Of a DNA stretch of 53,912 nucleotides, positions 1 through 8,778 are shown in pieces; the stretch's first letter is position 1; each line of letters begins with the position of its first letter. Source of the DNA: Gordonibacter faecis (lineage in GTDB: Bacteria; Actinomycetota; Coriobacteriia; Coriobacteriales; Eggerthellaceae); assembly GCF_030077735.1 (NCBI RefSeq), contig NZ_JASJEU010000001.1, forward strand, positions 1-53,912, read 5' to 3'. A model generated the notes under the pieces. The model saw only the letters and a program-made list of their open reading frames with translations, searched no databases and was not told where the DNA came from. Both the position numbers and the translations under genes were made by a program.

Positions 1-2
1 CC

Positions 3-2540
3 ACCCTTGTCTCTGCCACTGCATTTTCCCGGTGCAGTGTGCTTTCTCAAATCCTGGTCGGGGACAGCGCCATGTTTGCATCATACGACGGAGTGCTCTA
101 CTCCAAAGACTTGAAAACCCTGGTTGCTTGCCCCGCAGGTATCGGTGCCTCCATCGTGATTCCCACCGAGACAGAAACCATCGATAAGGATGCTCTTGCT
201 GGCTGCAAAGACCTCGCATCCATCACCGCCCTGGGCAACATCCAAAAGATCGACCCCACTGCTTTCTCTGACGAAACCAAAGCAACAGCCGTCGTTGCTC
301 TTTCGGGCCAGGACTTCAAAACTAGTAAAGCCGTATGGGAAGCGGCTGGGTTCCAAAACTTCGCTGAACCCGCCAAGCCCGGCGAAACCACAAACTCCGA
401 CACCAACGAAACCAGCGGCCTTACCTACACTCTGCTCGATGACTACACCCTCGCCGTCTCCTGGCAAAGCAAGGATGACCCTGAGGCGAACCTCGAAATC
501 CCCACCTCCGCCGAGATCAACGGCGTCCCTTATCGCGTGAGCACCATCGCCGAAAACGCCTTCGCCAACCGAGGCTCACTCACGAGCGTAAAGCTCCCCT
601 CAACCATCACCACCATCAACAACGCAGCCTTCGCCGGTTGCGCTAACCTCTCAACCATCGAGTCCCCCAACACCCTGAGCGCCATCGGTGTGCGAGCCTT
701 CGAAGCAACCTCTCTCAAGGACATTTGGCTCCCTGCCAGCATCGAGTCCATTGACTCTCGTGCCTTCGCTTCATGCTCCGATCTAGAGCGCGTGGTAGCT
801 CTCGGCACTCCCGAAGTAGCAAGCGATGCCATCGCTGGCTGCACCAACGTTTCGATTTACGTCCCCTCTGGCTCCGAAGACTCTTGGAACCCAGGCATAC
901 CCTCTCACAACAATCACCTTCTGCCTTATGGGGTGTCTCTGGCGAAAGAACCCCTCACCGTCGAAGCGGGTCAAGAAGCCAACCTCCTAGAAGGCGGCAA
1001 CCTCCAAGCACCTGATTCCGTAGAAGTTTCCTACTCTTATGCGGCCACACCTTTGTCGGTTGATGCTGGTCGTGTAAGCGCCAAGAAAGCAGGCACCACC
1101 GATGTAACCGCCGTCCTCTCCTTGGACGGCGTAGAACTCACTCGCGCAACCCGCACCGTCGAAGTCTCCCCAAATCCAGAAGGAGAAGCCGACATCGCCA
1201 TTCTCAACTCCGAAGTATCCCTACCTGCTGCCTATCTCGCTAACGCTCGCGAAACCCAACTCAATGTCACAGCTCCCGTTGGTGTCACCTTCGGCGAAGA
1301 CACCCCCTACGACGTCGCGGATGCTAATCCTCCAGCATCCATGCAATCAACGGAGTACTTTCAGAACAACATGGATGTTCCTGTTTATCTTGCCCAGGTT
1401 GATTGCGTTAATCAAAATATTGGGAACGTTCTTGTGGGGAATACTGGTGCCACGACTCTTGTTGTGGATCAAAAGCTTTTCAGTCTCTATCCTGAAGGGG
1501 CCGAAGGAGAGGCAATGCATTTTGGGTGCGGTCTGGACATTAACACTGCGTCCCCCAATAATCCAAGTGCTTTTATCATACAGCCAGGTGTTAGATCTTC
1601 TTTTATCTTTCGCTTGAACCTCACCAACGACACAACCAAACTTGCCAATGCGAAGGTGCTAACAGGCGCTGCAAGCAAAAACATCGAGACGAAAAACCTT
1701 GCCTCCTTAATGTATACGTTTGAAACAGTGCCCCTTCTTGGTCTCGGATCCGGCAAGGTTGAGTCATCGCCCTTCTACCTGAAGGACAATACTACCGGTG
1801 AGGTGTACACGGCCGCAGAAGTCAAAACGCATGCTGATGCAATTGCAAGAGGTAATGAAACTATCAAAGCAGTATATAAAGCCTATATCGCTAATGAGTC
1901 TACTTATGAGTGCAAGACTGTGTGGGGTGATACCAAGTATGACGTCCGTATTATTGGTATCAATCACGATAAACTTGCAGAACCTGTGCCTGGTGGTCCT
2001 ACTGTGGCTGGCCTTACTTTCCAGTTCAAAAACCTACTAAACACGCCCTCCGCGATAGGCCGTAACTGGAGCAATTCAGGCGCCTGGGGCTCCTCTATTC
2101 TGAGGGGGGATATGATCAGTGGAACGATCTGGGGAATGGTTCCTGTTGATCTTCAAAGCCAAATTGCGTTAGTCACGAAGTATTACAACGCGGCCTGGGG
2201 ATCTAGCACCAAGTTGGCGGCGGTTAGCGACAAGCTTTTTCTTGCAGCTTATATCGAGTACACAGGGTCATTGTATAGCGAGTGGTCTATGTTTCCTAAT
2301 GTTGCCGCTGAAGGTACACAGTATGAGTACTGGAAAGGCAAGGTGACCAGCAACTCTGGTAATAACTCAGCTTTAAGGAAAGGCTATCAGTCCAGTCCTT
2401 CATCATATGTAAACTGGTGGCAGCGTTCCATACATCCCAACAACTCTTCGGATTTTCTTTTCATTGGTGCAGGCGGTGTACCGGTCGGTTCCACTCAAGC
2501 ACATAACGGCTCTGGTGTTTGCCCCTGTTTCTGCCTCTAA
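3..2540 (+). CDS. BspA-type leucine-rich-repeat surface protein, 5' truncated by window edge
   Basis: The frame is open to the first bases of the window and the residues upstream of the first in-window GTG (position 39) already read as an LRR_5 unit, so the true start lies outside. In order: BspA-like LRR_5 units (AF..C..L, with the DGVLYSKD and LVACP signatures of this family) up to about nt 880; a Big_2-like Ig region at about nt 950-1180; then a long C-terminal region ending in a DUF6273-like domain (WWQRS near nt 2415, final GVCPCF). No membrane anchor or sortase motif is visible at the end. Such proteins are usually exported and bind host or bacterial ligands; here that is inference. Codon choice changes sharply near nt 1330, from C-ending to mixed A/T-ending codons, suggesting the C-terminal half was acquired separately. 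A hairpin terminator follows. Confidence 0.85.
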   Translation, partial: TLVSATAFSRCSVLSQILVGDSAMFASYDGVLYSKDLKTLVACPAGIGASIVIPTETETIDKDALAGCKDLASITALGNIQKIDPTAFSDETKATAVVALSGQDFKTSKAVWEAAGFQNFAEPAKPGETTNSDTNETSGLTYTLLDDYTLAVSWQSKDDPEANLEIPTSAEINGVPYRVSTIAENAFANRGSLTSVKLPSTITTINNAAFAGCANLSTIESPNTLSAIGVRAFEATSLKDIWLPASIESIDSRAFASCSDLERVVALGTPEVASDAIAGCTNVSIYVPSGSEDSWNPGIPSHNNHLLPYGVSLAKEPLTVEAGQEANLLEGGNLQAPDSVEVSYSYAATPLSVDAGRVSAKKAGTTDVTAVLSLDGVELTRATRTVEVSPNPEGEADIAILNSEVSLPAAYLANARETQLNVTAPVGVTFGEDTPYDVADANPPASMQSTEYFQNNMDVPVYLAQVDCVNQNIGNVLVGNTGATTLVVDQKLFSLYPEGAEGEAMHFGCGLDINTASPNNPSAFIIQPGVRSSFIFRLNLTNDTTKLANAKVLTGAASKNIETKNLASLMYTFETVPLLGLGSGKVESSPFYLKDNTTGEVYTAAEVKTHADAIARGNETIKAVYKAYIANESTYECKTVWGDTKYDVRIIGINHDKLAEPVPGGPTVAGLTFQFKNLLNTPSAIGRNWSNSGAWGSSILRGDMISGTIWGMVPVDLQSQIALVTKYYNAAWGSSTKLAAVSDKLFLAAYIEYTGSLYSEWSMFPNVAAEGTQYEYWKGKVTSNSGNNSALRKGYQSSPSSYVNWWQRSIHPNNSSDFLFIGAGGVPVGSTQAHNGSGVCPCFCL

Positions 2541-2552
2541 TCCAGCATCCAG

Positions 2553-2580
2553 AATCTGCCGGGCCTTGTCCCGGCAGATT
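2553..2580 (+). terminator. Hairpin terminator after the LRR protein
   Basis: Perfect 11-bp stem AATCTGCCGGG / CCCGGCAGATT with a 6-nt loop, 12 nt after the stop codon. It is followed by CCCCTC rather than a T-run, so it may work with help from Rho or as an RNA 3'-end stabiliser. Confidence 0.6.
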
Positions 2581-2657
2581 CCCCTCACTTCCTCACACCA
2601 CTAGTTACTATTTCGCAGCCAACAAGCTGTAGGCCCAAAGAAAGGAACGTGTCAACC

Positions 2658-3464
2658 ATGCAGAGCATGAGACATACCCTAAAGCCAAGCATCCGGCCCC
2701 TACTAGTTATGCTTTTGTTAGTTTTCTTGGCAGCTATGACGTCCATGCCTCAAGCAAAAGCTCTTGCAAGTACTGAAGACACTATGCTCAGTATTAACGT
2801 GAAGAATTCTTCAATCTATACCCTTACATTTGACAATAACGACGGCACAGAGCCTACTGTTACTGTTGATGTCCAATACTATAGAGTCCCAAAATCGGTG
2901 ACACCTCCGACGCGAGATGGTTATACGTTTCAGGGTTATTTCGACAGCGTGACGGGAGGTGCCCAATATTACGATGCCAATGGGGTGGGTATCCATGTCT
3001 GGGATAAAGAATCAGATGCCACTCTTTACGCACACTGGGCTTTCCAAATTAACTGTTCTATTCCTACCTCTGCTGACATTGAGATTGACGCATCGGGAAA
3101 AAGTACCACAAGCACGAACCCCGAGTTCGTTTCTACCTCAAGTGCAGATCTGAGAGTAGCTGCCATAACCATCAATCAGGGTGCAAATGCTGCTTCGCTT
3201 TTTGCCAACAACGCTGTCCCTGATGGTGTGGGCATTCAACTGACACCCACCTCAAGTGGCTCGTCGGTGCGGGTGCCTCTTGTGACCTCGGCGGTTACCA
3301 CTATTCCCAACAATGGTTGGACCATTCCTGCCGGAAGCATAGAGACGCCAACCAGGTTCGCAGTTGCTTTTGGCTTGGCGCTTCCAAGTGGGGCGCAACT
3401 TAACTACCAACCTGATAAGCCGGTTACTATTGCGAACCTTTCGTATGTGGTAGCACCTGGCTAG
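2658..3464 (+). CDS. Secreted protein with one InlB B-repeat-like (Flg_new) domain
   Basis: 268 aa. The ATG at 2658 is chosen because AAAGGA at 2641-2646 is 11 nt upstream; a GTG at 2649 would sit almost on that site. Residues about 12-36 form a signal peptide (basic start, LLVMLLLVFLAAM core, then A-x-A-like KALA). Residues about 50-125 match the Listeria-Bacteroides repeat: TFDNNDG, then P.RDGYTFQGYFD, then LYAHWAF. The rest is Ser/Thr-rich and unrecognised; there is no visible cell-wall sorting signal or C-terminal membrane segment. Codon usage resembles the second half of the upstream LRR gene, so the two may have arrived or diverged together. Role as a surface or secreted adhesin-like protein is inferred from the repeat family only. 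Confidence 0.75.
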   Translation: MQSMRHTLKPSIRPLLVMLLLVFLAAMTSMPQAKALASTEDTMLSINVKNSSIYTLTFDNNDGTEPTVTVDVQYYRVPKSVTPPTRDGYTFQGYFDSVTGGAQYYDANGVGIHVWDKESDATLYAHWAFQINCSIPTSADIEIDASGKSTTSTNPEFVSTSSADLRVAAITINQGANAASLFANNAVPDGVGIQLTPTSSGSSVRVPLVTSAVTTIPNNGWTIPAGSIETPTRFAVAFGLALPSGAQLNYQPDKPVTIANLSYVVAPG

Positions 3465-3528
3465 TATCTCCTAGAGGTTGAATCACCCACTCAAGCGGCC
3501 AGGACCACCCGCCTTGGCCGCACAAACC

Positions 3529-3565
3529 CAACAGGCGCGCTTTCCCATCACGGGCGCGCCTGTTG
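3529..3565. terminator. Bidirectional hairpin between convergent genes
   Basis: Perfect 12-bp inverted repeat CAACAGGCGCGC / GCGCGCCTGTTG. It lies between the plus-strand InlB-like gene and the minus-strand CLC gene and contains the CLC stop codon in its loop, so it can end transcripts from both sides. No strong T-run on either strand. Confidence 0.6.
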
Positions 3566-4822
3566 CGGTTGTTGGCTCTTCTCGTTCGCTTGTGCGAACT
3601 TGGGCAGGGGGATGATGGCGCCTAGGGCAGCGGCGGGGAGGAGGATTACCAGGGCTTTTACGGGGAAGCACATGAAGAGTAACAGGACCGTCATCAGGGG
3701 TTTTCTCATGACGGCGCCCATGAGGGCGGCGGTGCTCGCGCAGAGGGCGAAAACGGGGTCCACGCCGGTGAGGGTGGCCATGCCGTACCCGAGCGAGATG
3801 CCGGCGAAGATGACGGGGAAGAAGTGGCCGCCGCGCCAGCCGAAGCGGATGCAGAGGGGGGTCACGAATACTTTCACCAGGCCGGTGGCAATAAGCGTGA
3901 GGGCGCTGAGCGAGGTCCACATCTCGCCGAGTTGTTCGGCTTGGGTTTCGCCGGCGAACATGGTGAAGGGGAGTGCGATACCCGCCACGGCCAGCACGAT
4001 GCCAGCGATGACGGCTTTAAGAACGGGCTTGTCGCCCATCTTGGTGGAGGCCTGCGCCAGCACGCTGTCAAACACGCAGTAGAGCCAGCCGCCCGCTGCA
4101 CCCACCGCTGCGATGGGGAGCGCCCAGGCGAGTTCGTGCGTGCCCAGGTGCAGGTCGGTGAAGCGCGGCAGCGACAGGCCGCCGCCTCCGGTAAGAGCGC
4201 CCAGGCCCATAAACGCACCCAGCGCGCCTGCGATGGCGCAGAAATACACCACCACCTTTGACGTTTTCGGCAGCTCGATGGTTTGCGCGCCTTCCCCTTG
4301 GGGGCTGTCGCCCGTGAGGGGTGCGGCGAAGCCGAACAGCGGGGCAGTGAAGATGGCTGAGAGCGCGGCCATGGTGCCCACGGACGTGAGCTGCTGGAAG
4401 TCGGCGCCGAAGCGCTTCATGCGGTCGCCCACCCACGTGCAGATGCCGGCGATGGCGCCCGTGAGGCCCGCTTCCGGGCCAATGGACCCGCCGAAGAACA
4501 GCGGCAGGAGCGCCGCAATCGACATGGGCCCCAGGTCGTGGTAGTCGTAGCGGCCTTCTTTCTTTACCTTGCTCATGACGGTGTTGAGGTCTTCGGGATA
4601 CGGCCCAAACCGCTTCGCAAACAGCCCGATGATGAGGCCACCCACCACGCACGCGGCCAGCGGAAAGTAGGGGCCGAAGTACGCGGGCAGTTTCTCCCAG
4701 AGAAACGTGATACCCAGGTTCATGACAAACAGCAACAGCCAGACGAAAGCGCCCGCAATGGCGCCCGTCGCAATGACCGAGATGACGAACAGCGTGCGGT
4801 TGGCAAGGGTGGTGGGTTTCAC
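3548..4822 (-). CDS. CLC-family anion channel/transporter, YfeO-like
   Basis: 424 aa integral membrane protein with about ten or more hydrophobic segments. GTG start at 4822 with AAAAGGA about 7 nt upstream. The CLC fold is supported by GGSIGPEAGLTG (residues ~110-121, the selectivity-filter helix region) and RGGHFFP (GGxFxP family signature) in the C-terminal half. In classic CLCs the first of these segments reads GREGP, with the gating glutamate; here it is GSIGP with a Glu after the proline, as in the YfeO branch of the family. Substrate (chloride, fluoride or other anion) and channel-versus-antiporter mode cannot be told from sequence. It is 12 bp downstream of the S58 peptidase and surely co-transcribed. 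Ends in TGA, uncommon among chromosomal genes here. Confidence 0.85.
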   Translation of the reverse strand: MKPTTLANRTLFVISVIATGAIAGAFVWLLLFVMNLGITFLWEKLPAYFGPYFPLAACVVGGLIIGLFAKRFGPYPEDLNTVMSKVKKEGRYDYHDLGPMSIAALLPLFFGGSIGPEAGLTGAIAGICTWVGDRMKRFGADFQQLTSVGTMAALSAIFTAPLFGFAAPLTGDSPQGEGAQTIELPKTSKVVVYFCAIAGALGAFMGLGALTGGGGLSLPRFTDLHLGTHELAWALPIAAVGAAGGWLYCVFDSVLAQASTKMGDKPVLKAVIAGIVLAVAGIALPFTMFAGETQAEQLGEMWTSLSALTLIATGLVKVFVTPLCIRFGWRGGHFFPVIFAGISLGYGMATLTGVDPVFALCASTAALMGAVMRKPLMTVLLLFMCFPVKALVILLPAAALGAIIPLPKFAQANEKSQQPQQARP

Positions 4823-4834
4823 GGATGGGTCCTT

Positions 4835-5833
4835 TTAGTGCGCGGCGGGCAGGTCGCTCGCGGCGGGCAGGCCGTAGGCGCTCGTGGCGGTGAGTACGGC
4901 GCGTTCGATGGCTCCCTGCATGGCTTCGGTGGCAAGTATGGCAACGGCGTCAGGGGAGGCGTCCACTTCGCCCGAGGCGAACGTGAATATGGTGTCGCCG
5001 TCGTTTAGGGTGTGCACGGGCTTGATGGCGCGCGCGTAGGCGTCGTGCGTGGTGGAAGACACCTTTTTGGCCTGGGCTTTCGTGAGGCGTGCGTTTGTGA
5101 GCACCACGCCGATGGTGGTGTTGGTGCAAGGGGCTGTGCCCGCTTCCGCGCCCGCCCCGGCGCCCGCGCTCGCGAGCGCGGCAAACGCTTCCAGCGGCTC
5201 CATCACCTGGCCCGCGTCGTTGCGACAGCCGGCAATCCAGGTGCCATCTGCGCCGCGTACGGTGCCAAGAGCGTTCACGGCCACCAGGGCGCATGCTACC
5301 ACCTCACCCATGCGCAGGCCACACACGCCAAAGCCCGCCTTCATGGCGCGCTCAGGCCCGAGAAGCTTGCCCACGCTCGCTCCCGTGCCGGCCCCCACGT
5401 TGCCTTCCGCAAGCACCGCGCCCGGGGCGGCGTCCAAGGCAGCGCGACATGCCGCTTGTCCCATCGCGGCATCGGGGTGTGCGTTTTCGCCCACCAATAG
5501 GTCAAACAGACACGCACCTACCACAATAGGCACGCGTGCGCCGCCCACTTCGAAACCAATGCCGCGCGTGGCCAGCTCTTCCATAACCCCCGTGGAAGCT
5601 GCCAGCCCAAAGGCGCTGCCGCCCGACAGCACCACGGCGTGCACAGCCTCAATCATGTTCTCGGGACGCAGCAGGTCGGTCTCGCGCGTGGCCGGGCCGC
5701 CGCCGCGCACGTCCACGCCGCACGTGGCACCCGCAGGCGCTACCACCACGGTGCACCCGGTACCGGCGTCGTTGTTGTGCGCGTGTCCGCAGTGGAAAGC
5801 GGATAGGTCGGTTAGAGAGGCAGTATGGAGCAT
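4835..5833 (-). CDS. P1 family peptidase (S58, DmpA-like)
   Basis: 332 aa. Start at 5833 is chosen because AAGAGGA lies about 5 nt upstream and the frame further up lacks family similarity. The family is recognised from GTGCTVVVAPAGATCGVDVRGG near the N terminus, the VLSGGSAFGLAAS segment, GNVGAGTGASVGK, and TNTTIGVVLTNARL, where the Thr/Ser in NTTIGVV is the expected self-processing nucleophile of this Ntn-like (DmpA/BapA) family. These are cytosolic N-terminal nucleophile peptidases, some with beta-aminopeptidase activity; the physiological substrate is unknown. There is an Ala/Gly-rich low-complexity stretch at about residues 238-252. It precedes the CLC gene by 12 bp in a two-gene operon; no functional link between the products is known. 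Confidence 0.85.
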   Translation of the reverse strand: MLHTASLTDLSAFHCGHAHNNDAGTGCTVVVAPAGATCGVDVRGGGPATRETDLLRPENMIEAVHAVVLSGGSAFGLAASTGVMEELATRGIGFEVGGARVPIVVGACLFDLLVGENAHPDAAMGQAACRAALDAAPGAVLAEGNVGAGTGASVGKLLGPERAMKAGFGVCGLRMGEVVACALVAVNALGTVRGADGTWIAGCRNDAGQVMEPLEAFAALASAGAGAGAEAGTAPCTNTTIGVVLTNARLTKAQAKKVSSTTHDAYARAIKPVHTLNDGDTIFTFASGEVDASPDAVAILATEAMQGAIERAVLTATSAYGLPAASDLPAAH

Positions 5834-5965
5834 ATATTCCTCTTTTCTCAAGGGTTCGCTCTCCATTGTACACCGGGTCGAAAACATGCGTGCTTTCAGG
5901 GGTTACTTCTTCTGCTGTCCGCGTCCATTTCTCGCAAAAAGTTCCGAGCGAACGAATGTATCGTC

Positions 5966-5994
5966 TTGCATTACCTTGACCCTATGACTAGTAT
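5966..5994 (+). promoter_or_regulatory. Putative promoter for the BTAD regulator
   Basis: TTGCAT (5966-5971), a 17-bp spacer and TAGTAT (5989-5994) fit a sigma-70-type promoter about 50 bp before the start codon at 6043. It lies in the 209-bp region shared with the divergent S58 peptidase gene. Confidence 0.45.
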
Positions 5995-6042
5995 AAGCAC
6001 TCCTTGGACGCGGTTCCCTCAGACGAGGAAGGGGGAACACCC

Positions 6043-8637
6043 ATGCCCAGCTTTTTAGCAAAATCTTCATGCAATGGTCGTCGTCCGAGTCATCTGAGTG
6101 CACAGCGCCATTTTGACCGCCCCGACCTTATCACGCGGCTTTTGCGTGAGCGCCATGTAGCGCGTTTTTTGGTGGCGCCGGACGGATTCGGTAAGACGTC
6201 GCTTGTGGCGGAGTATGCCGACACGGTGTTTTCCTTTGAGCACACGTTCTGGATCAACGGTCGCAGCCCTTGTTTCTTGCGCGATTTGGATCGCGGGATC
6301 ATTGCCTCGACACTGACCCAAATGGAGAGCGCTTCGTTTTTGGTGGTAGTGGAGGATGTGCCGCCGCTTGATGTCGTGCGCGCCACGGCGCTTTCAGATG
6401 CGTTCGATGAACTGTTGGAGCGCGGATGCGAAGTGATGGCCACCTGCACTCCCGCGTGCGACGCGTTCGCATCACTGCAGCACGATCGCATGAAGTTGAC
6501 CCCCGCCGATCTTTTGCTCACCGATGCGGAAGTGGATACCGTGCGCGGCGCGGCCGACCGCACGGAGCGTCCCGCCGCCACCGTTCCCACCTGTGAGCGT
6601 GTGCCGGCTCTGCGGTGGGGTGCGGAAGCGGCCGCGTCGTTTGTGGCGGGCGCTCTGCGCGAAGAACTGCCGGCTGAAGTGATGCTTGCGATGACCACCG
6701 CGCTGGTGTTGTGCACAGGAACGTTCTCCGACATTGAAGTGTTTGGCCCGCTTGGAGAGGAAGTGGTGGCTCTGCTGGAAGCGGGTTATCCCTACCTTGG
6801 TATGGACGCGCGTCGCGAACGCTTCCATACGCCTAGCTTTCCAGTTGGCGCCCTTGCCGCTGCGGTGACGGGGAAGCTTGATGCGCTGGCGGAACATTCG
6901 CGCTTTGCCGACCGCGACGCTCTGGTGGCTCGGTGGGCGGATGCGCTGGTGGCGCGTGCGGAGTGCGAGCGGGCGTGTGCGCTTGTGGGGGCGCTCTGCA
7001 CGCGTGAGGCGCGGGCGACGTGGCTGGCGGCGCGTTCGCGGGAGCTTATGGAATCGACGTGTGTGCTGCCAGCACATGAGTTGTACGGCTCGCTCGGGCG
7101 GCGCTCGCTTTCGGGCGATACGGTGCTTGAGCTGGGCGAAGTGGTGCGACTGGTGGTCCTCGGCGAAGAGACCACTGCGCTCAGTCGTGCGCGGCGCATC
7201 GCGTTTGATCTGGGTGTATCCGAAGGTGCCCGCGCAATTGCGGCCCTGGTGCTTGCCCGGCGCGCGCAGGGTACCACGCGCGACAAGGCGCTCGATGAAC
7301 TTGAACGCATCGTGCGCTCAACCGAGGGAGGCCACGCAGCGGCGTTTGCGCCCACCGAGACGTTTTGGCGCCCGCTTGCTCTGGCGCAGCTTGCCCTAGA
7401 AGACGATCCTGCCGAACTTGCACAGGAGGGCACTACGTGGCGCGCGCGGGGAGCCGACGAAGGGGCGCTTGCCTTGGTGACTGCCTGGGTGATCACAGAT
7501 GTGCTCGATCATCCGCGCGCGGCGGGCGCACACGCGCATGCCAAGGTGGACGTGGGTGAGCGAGTGGGTCGCTACGTTCGCGAACGCGTAACTCAGGCTG
7601 GCGGTGAATGCTGTGACCTGTTCACTGCCGCAGCGGGCCTTGCGCTTGAGCGGGCGCGCGAACGCGGTACCGTAACCCTGCGCAAGCCGCTCGGGGCGGC
7701 CGAGGTGCTTGCGCTGCATCGCGTCGAAATGGAGTTGTTCGCCCAGCGGAGGGCCTTTGAGCGCGCGGCGCGTGAGCGTATCGAGCGCCGCGCCGAGCGC
7801 GCCACCACGCTTCCCGATGCCTACCTGGACGGGCGCTACCTGCCCACGCGCACCCGCACCAACTCTGTAGCGCCGGTGCTCACGGTAAACCTGTTCGGCG
7901 GCTTGGATGTGCGCATAGGGGATGTACCGGTGGACCTCAACCGCTTCCGCCGCCACAAGGTGAAGACGCTGTTGGCCCTGCTCGTGCTCAACCGCGGGCG
8001 CGAATACCCGCGCGACAAGCTTGTGGCGGCGCTTTGGCCTGAAAGCGAACTGGACACGGCGCGCAAGAATTTCTACTCAATTTGGTCAATGTTGCGCCGC
8101 ACGCTTTCGGCCGGGTCGGGCACGTGCCCCTACCTGGTGCGCCACCAAAACGGCTGCCGCTTGGATGAGCGCCTGTTGGTGAGCGACGTCGCGCGTTTCG
8201 ACGCGGTGTGTCGCATGCTCCTGTTTGGCCAGCCGGGCTCCGAGGGCTGGGCGCAGCTCTACGCGGAAATAGACGACGCCTTCGCCGACGATCTTATGCC
8301 GAGCGAGGAAGATAACGAGATTATCGTGCAAGCCCGCGCCGATTGTCGCGTGCAGCTGGTCGATGCGCTGGTGGCTGCGGCCGAGCGCCTCGTGGCTGCC
8401 GATGACGCGCAGGAGGGCCTCTGGTTCGCCCGCGCCGCCCTCAAGCGCGACCGCACGCGCGAAGACGCTTACCTCGCCCTCATGCGTGCGCAAATAGCCG
8501 CAGGTCAACGCACCGCGGCGCTGGAAACCTACTTCTCCTGCCGACGTTTTCTTACGAACGAACTGGGCATCGACCCCTCGCTCGCTATCGTGGAGCTTTA
8601 CCACAGCATCATCGAAACCGAAGAACTGTTGGAGTAG
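6043..8637 (+). CDS. NTPase-BTAD (SARP-like) transcriptional regulator
   Basis: 864 aa. ATG at 6043 is preceded by GAGGAAGGGGG; an in-frame upstream start lacks such a site. N-terminal NTPase: Walker A-like PDGFGKTS (~residues 46-53) and a hydrophobic-then-acidic Walker B-like FLVVVEDV (~100-107), as in MalT/LAL-type STAND ATPases. The middle (~200-600) is helical and Ala/Arg-rich, resembling a TPR-like arm. The C terminus carries a winged-helix OmpR-type DNA-binding domain (~610-700: LFGGLDVRIGDVPV, KTLLALLVLN, LWPES) followed by a bacterial transcriptional activator domain (~705-855: ALKRDRTREDAYLALM, TNELGIDPS). In classical SARP-STAND proteins the DNA-binding part comes first; here the order is reversed. 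Target genes are unknown; no ligand can be inferred. Stands alone between the peptidase/CLC operon and secA. Confidence 0.8.
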   Translation: MPSFLAKSSCNGRRPSHLSAQRHFDRPDLITRLLRERHVARFLVAPDGFGKTSLVAEYADTVFSFEHTFWINGRSPCFLRDLDRGIIASTLTQMESASFLVVVEDVPPLDVVRATALSDAFDELLERGCEVMATCTPACDAFASLQHDRMKLTPADLLLTDAEVDTVRGAADRTERPAATVPTCERVPALRWGAEAAASFVAGALREELPAEVMLAMTTALVLCTGTFSDIEVFGPLGEEVVALLEAGYPYLGMDARRERFHTPSFPVGALAAAVTGKLDALAEHSRFADRDALVARWADALVARAECERACALVGALCTREARATWLAARSRELMESTCVLPAHELYGSLGRRSLSGDTVLELGEVVRLVVLGEETTALSRARRIAFDLGVSEGARAIAALVLARRAQGTTRDKALDELERIVRSTEGGHAAAFAPTETFWRPLALAQLALEDDPAELAQEGTTWRARGADEGALALVTAWVITDVLDHPRAAGAHAHAKVDVGERVGRYVRERVTQAGGECCDLFTAAAGLALERARERGTVTLRKPLGAAEVLALHRVEMELFAQRRAFERAARERIERRAERATTLPDAYLDGRYLPTRTRTNSVAPVLTVNLFGGLDVRIGDVPVDLNRFRRHKVKTLLALLVLNRGREYPRDKLVAALWPESELDTARKNFYSIWSMLRRTLSAGSGTCPYLVRHQNGCRLDERLLVSDVARFDAVCRMLLFGQPGSEGWAQLYAEIDDAFADDLMPSEEDNEIIVQARADCRVQLVDALVAAAERLVAADDAQEGLWFARAALKRDRTREDAYLALMRAQIAAGQRTAALETYFSCRRFLTNELGIDPSLAIVELYHSIIETEELLE

Positions 8638-8652
8638 CGGCGCGTTTCACAT

Positions 8653-8690
8653 GCCTTCCCAGCCGCTGTGTGAGGGGTGGTTGGGAAGGC
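8653..8690 (+). terminator. Hairpin after the BTAD regulator
   Basis: Stem GCCTTCCCA / TGGGAAGGC (9 bp) with a 20-nt loop, just after the stop codon. No T-run follows; likely separates this gene from the secA transcript. Confidence 0.45.
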
Positions 8691-8734
8691 GGGCGCCCTA
8701 TGGATTTCCTTTGAGGTCAGACGCGTTATGCTAG

Positions 8735-8747
8735 AGTAGTAACTACT
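8735..8747. promoter_or_regulatory. Palindrome in the secA leader
   Basis: AGTAGT-A-ACTACT, a perfect 6-bp dyad 31 bp before the secA start codon and just after the TATGCT/TAGAGT promoter-like bases (8727-8738). Could be an operator; the regulator is unknown. Confidence 0.3.
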
Positions 8748-8778
8748 GTTCACAGTCAAGAAAAGGACGGCGCATTAC

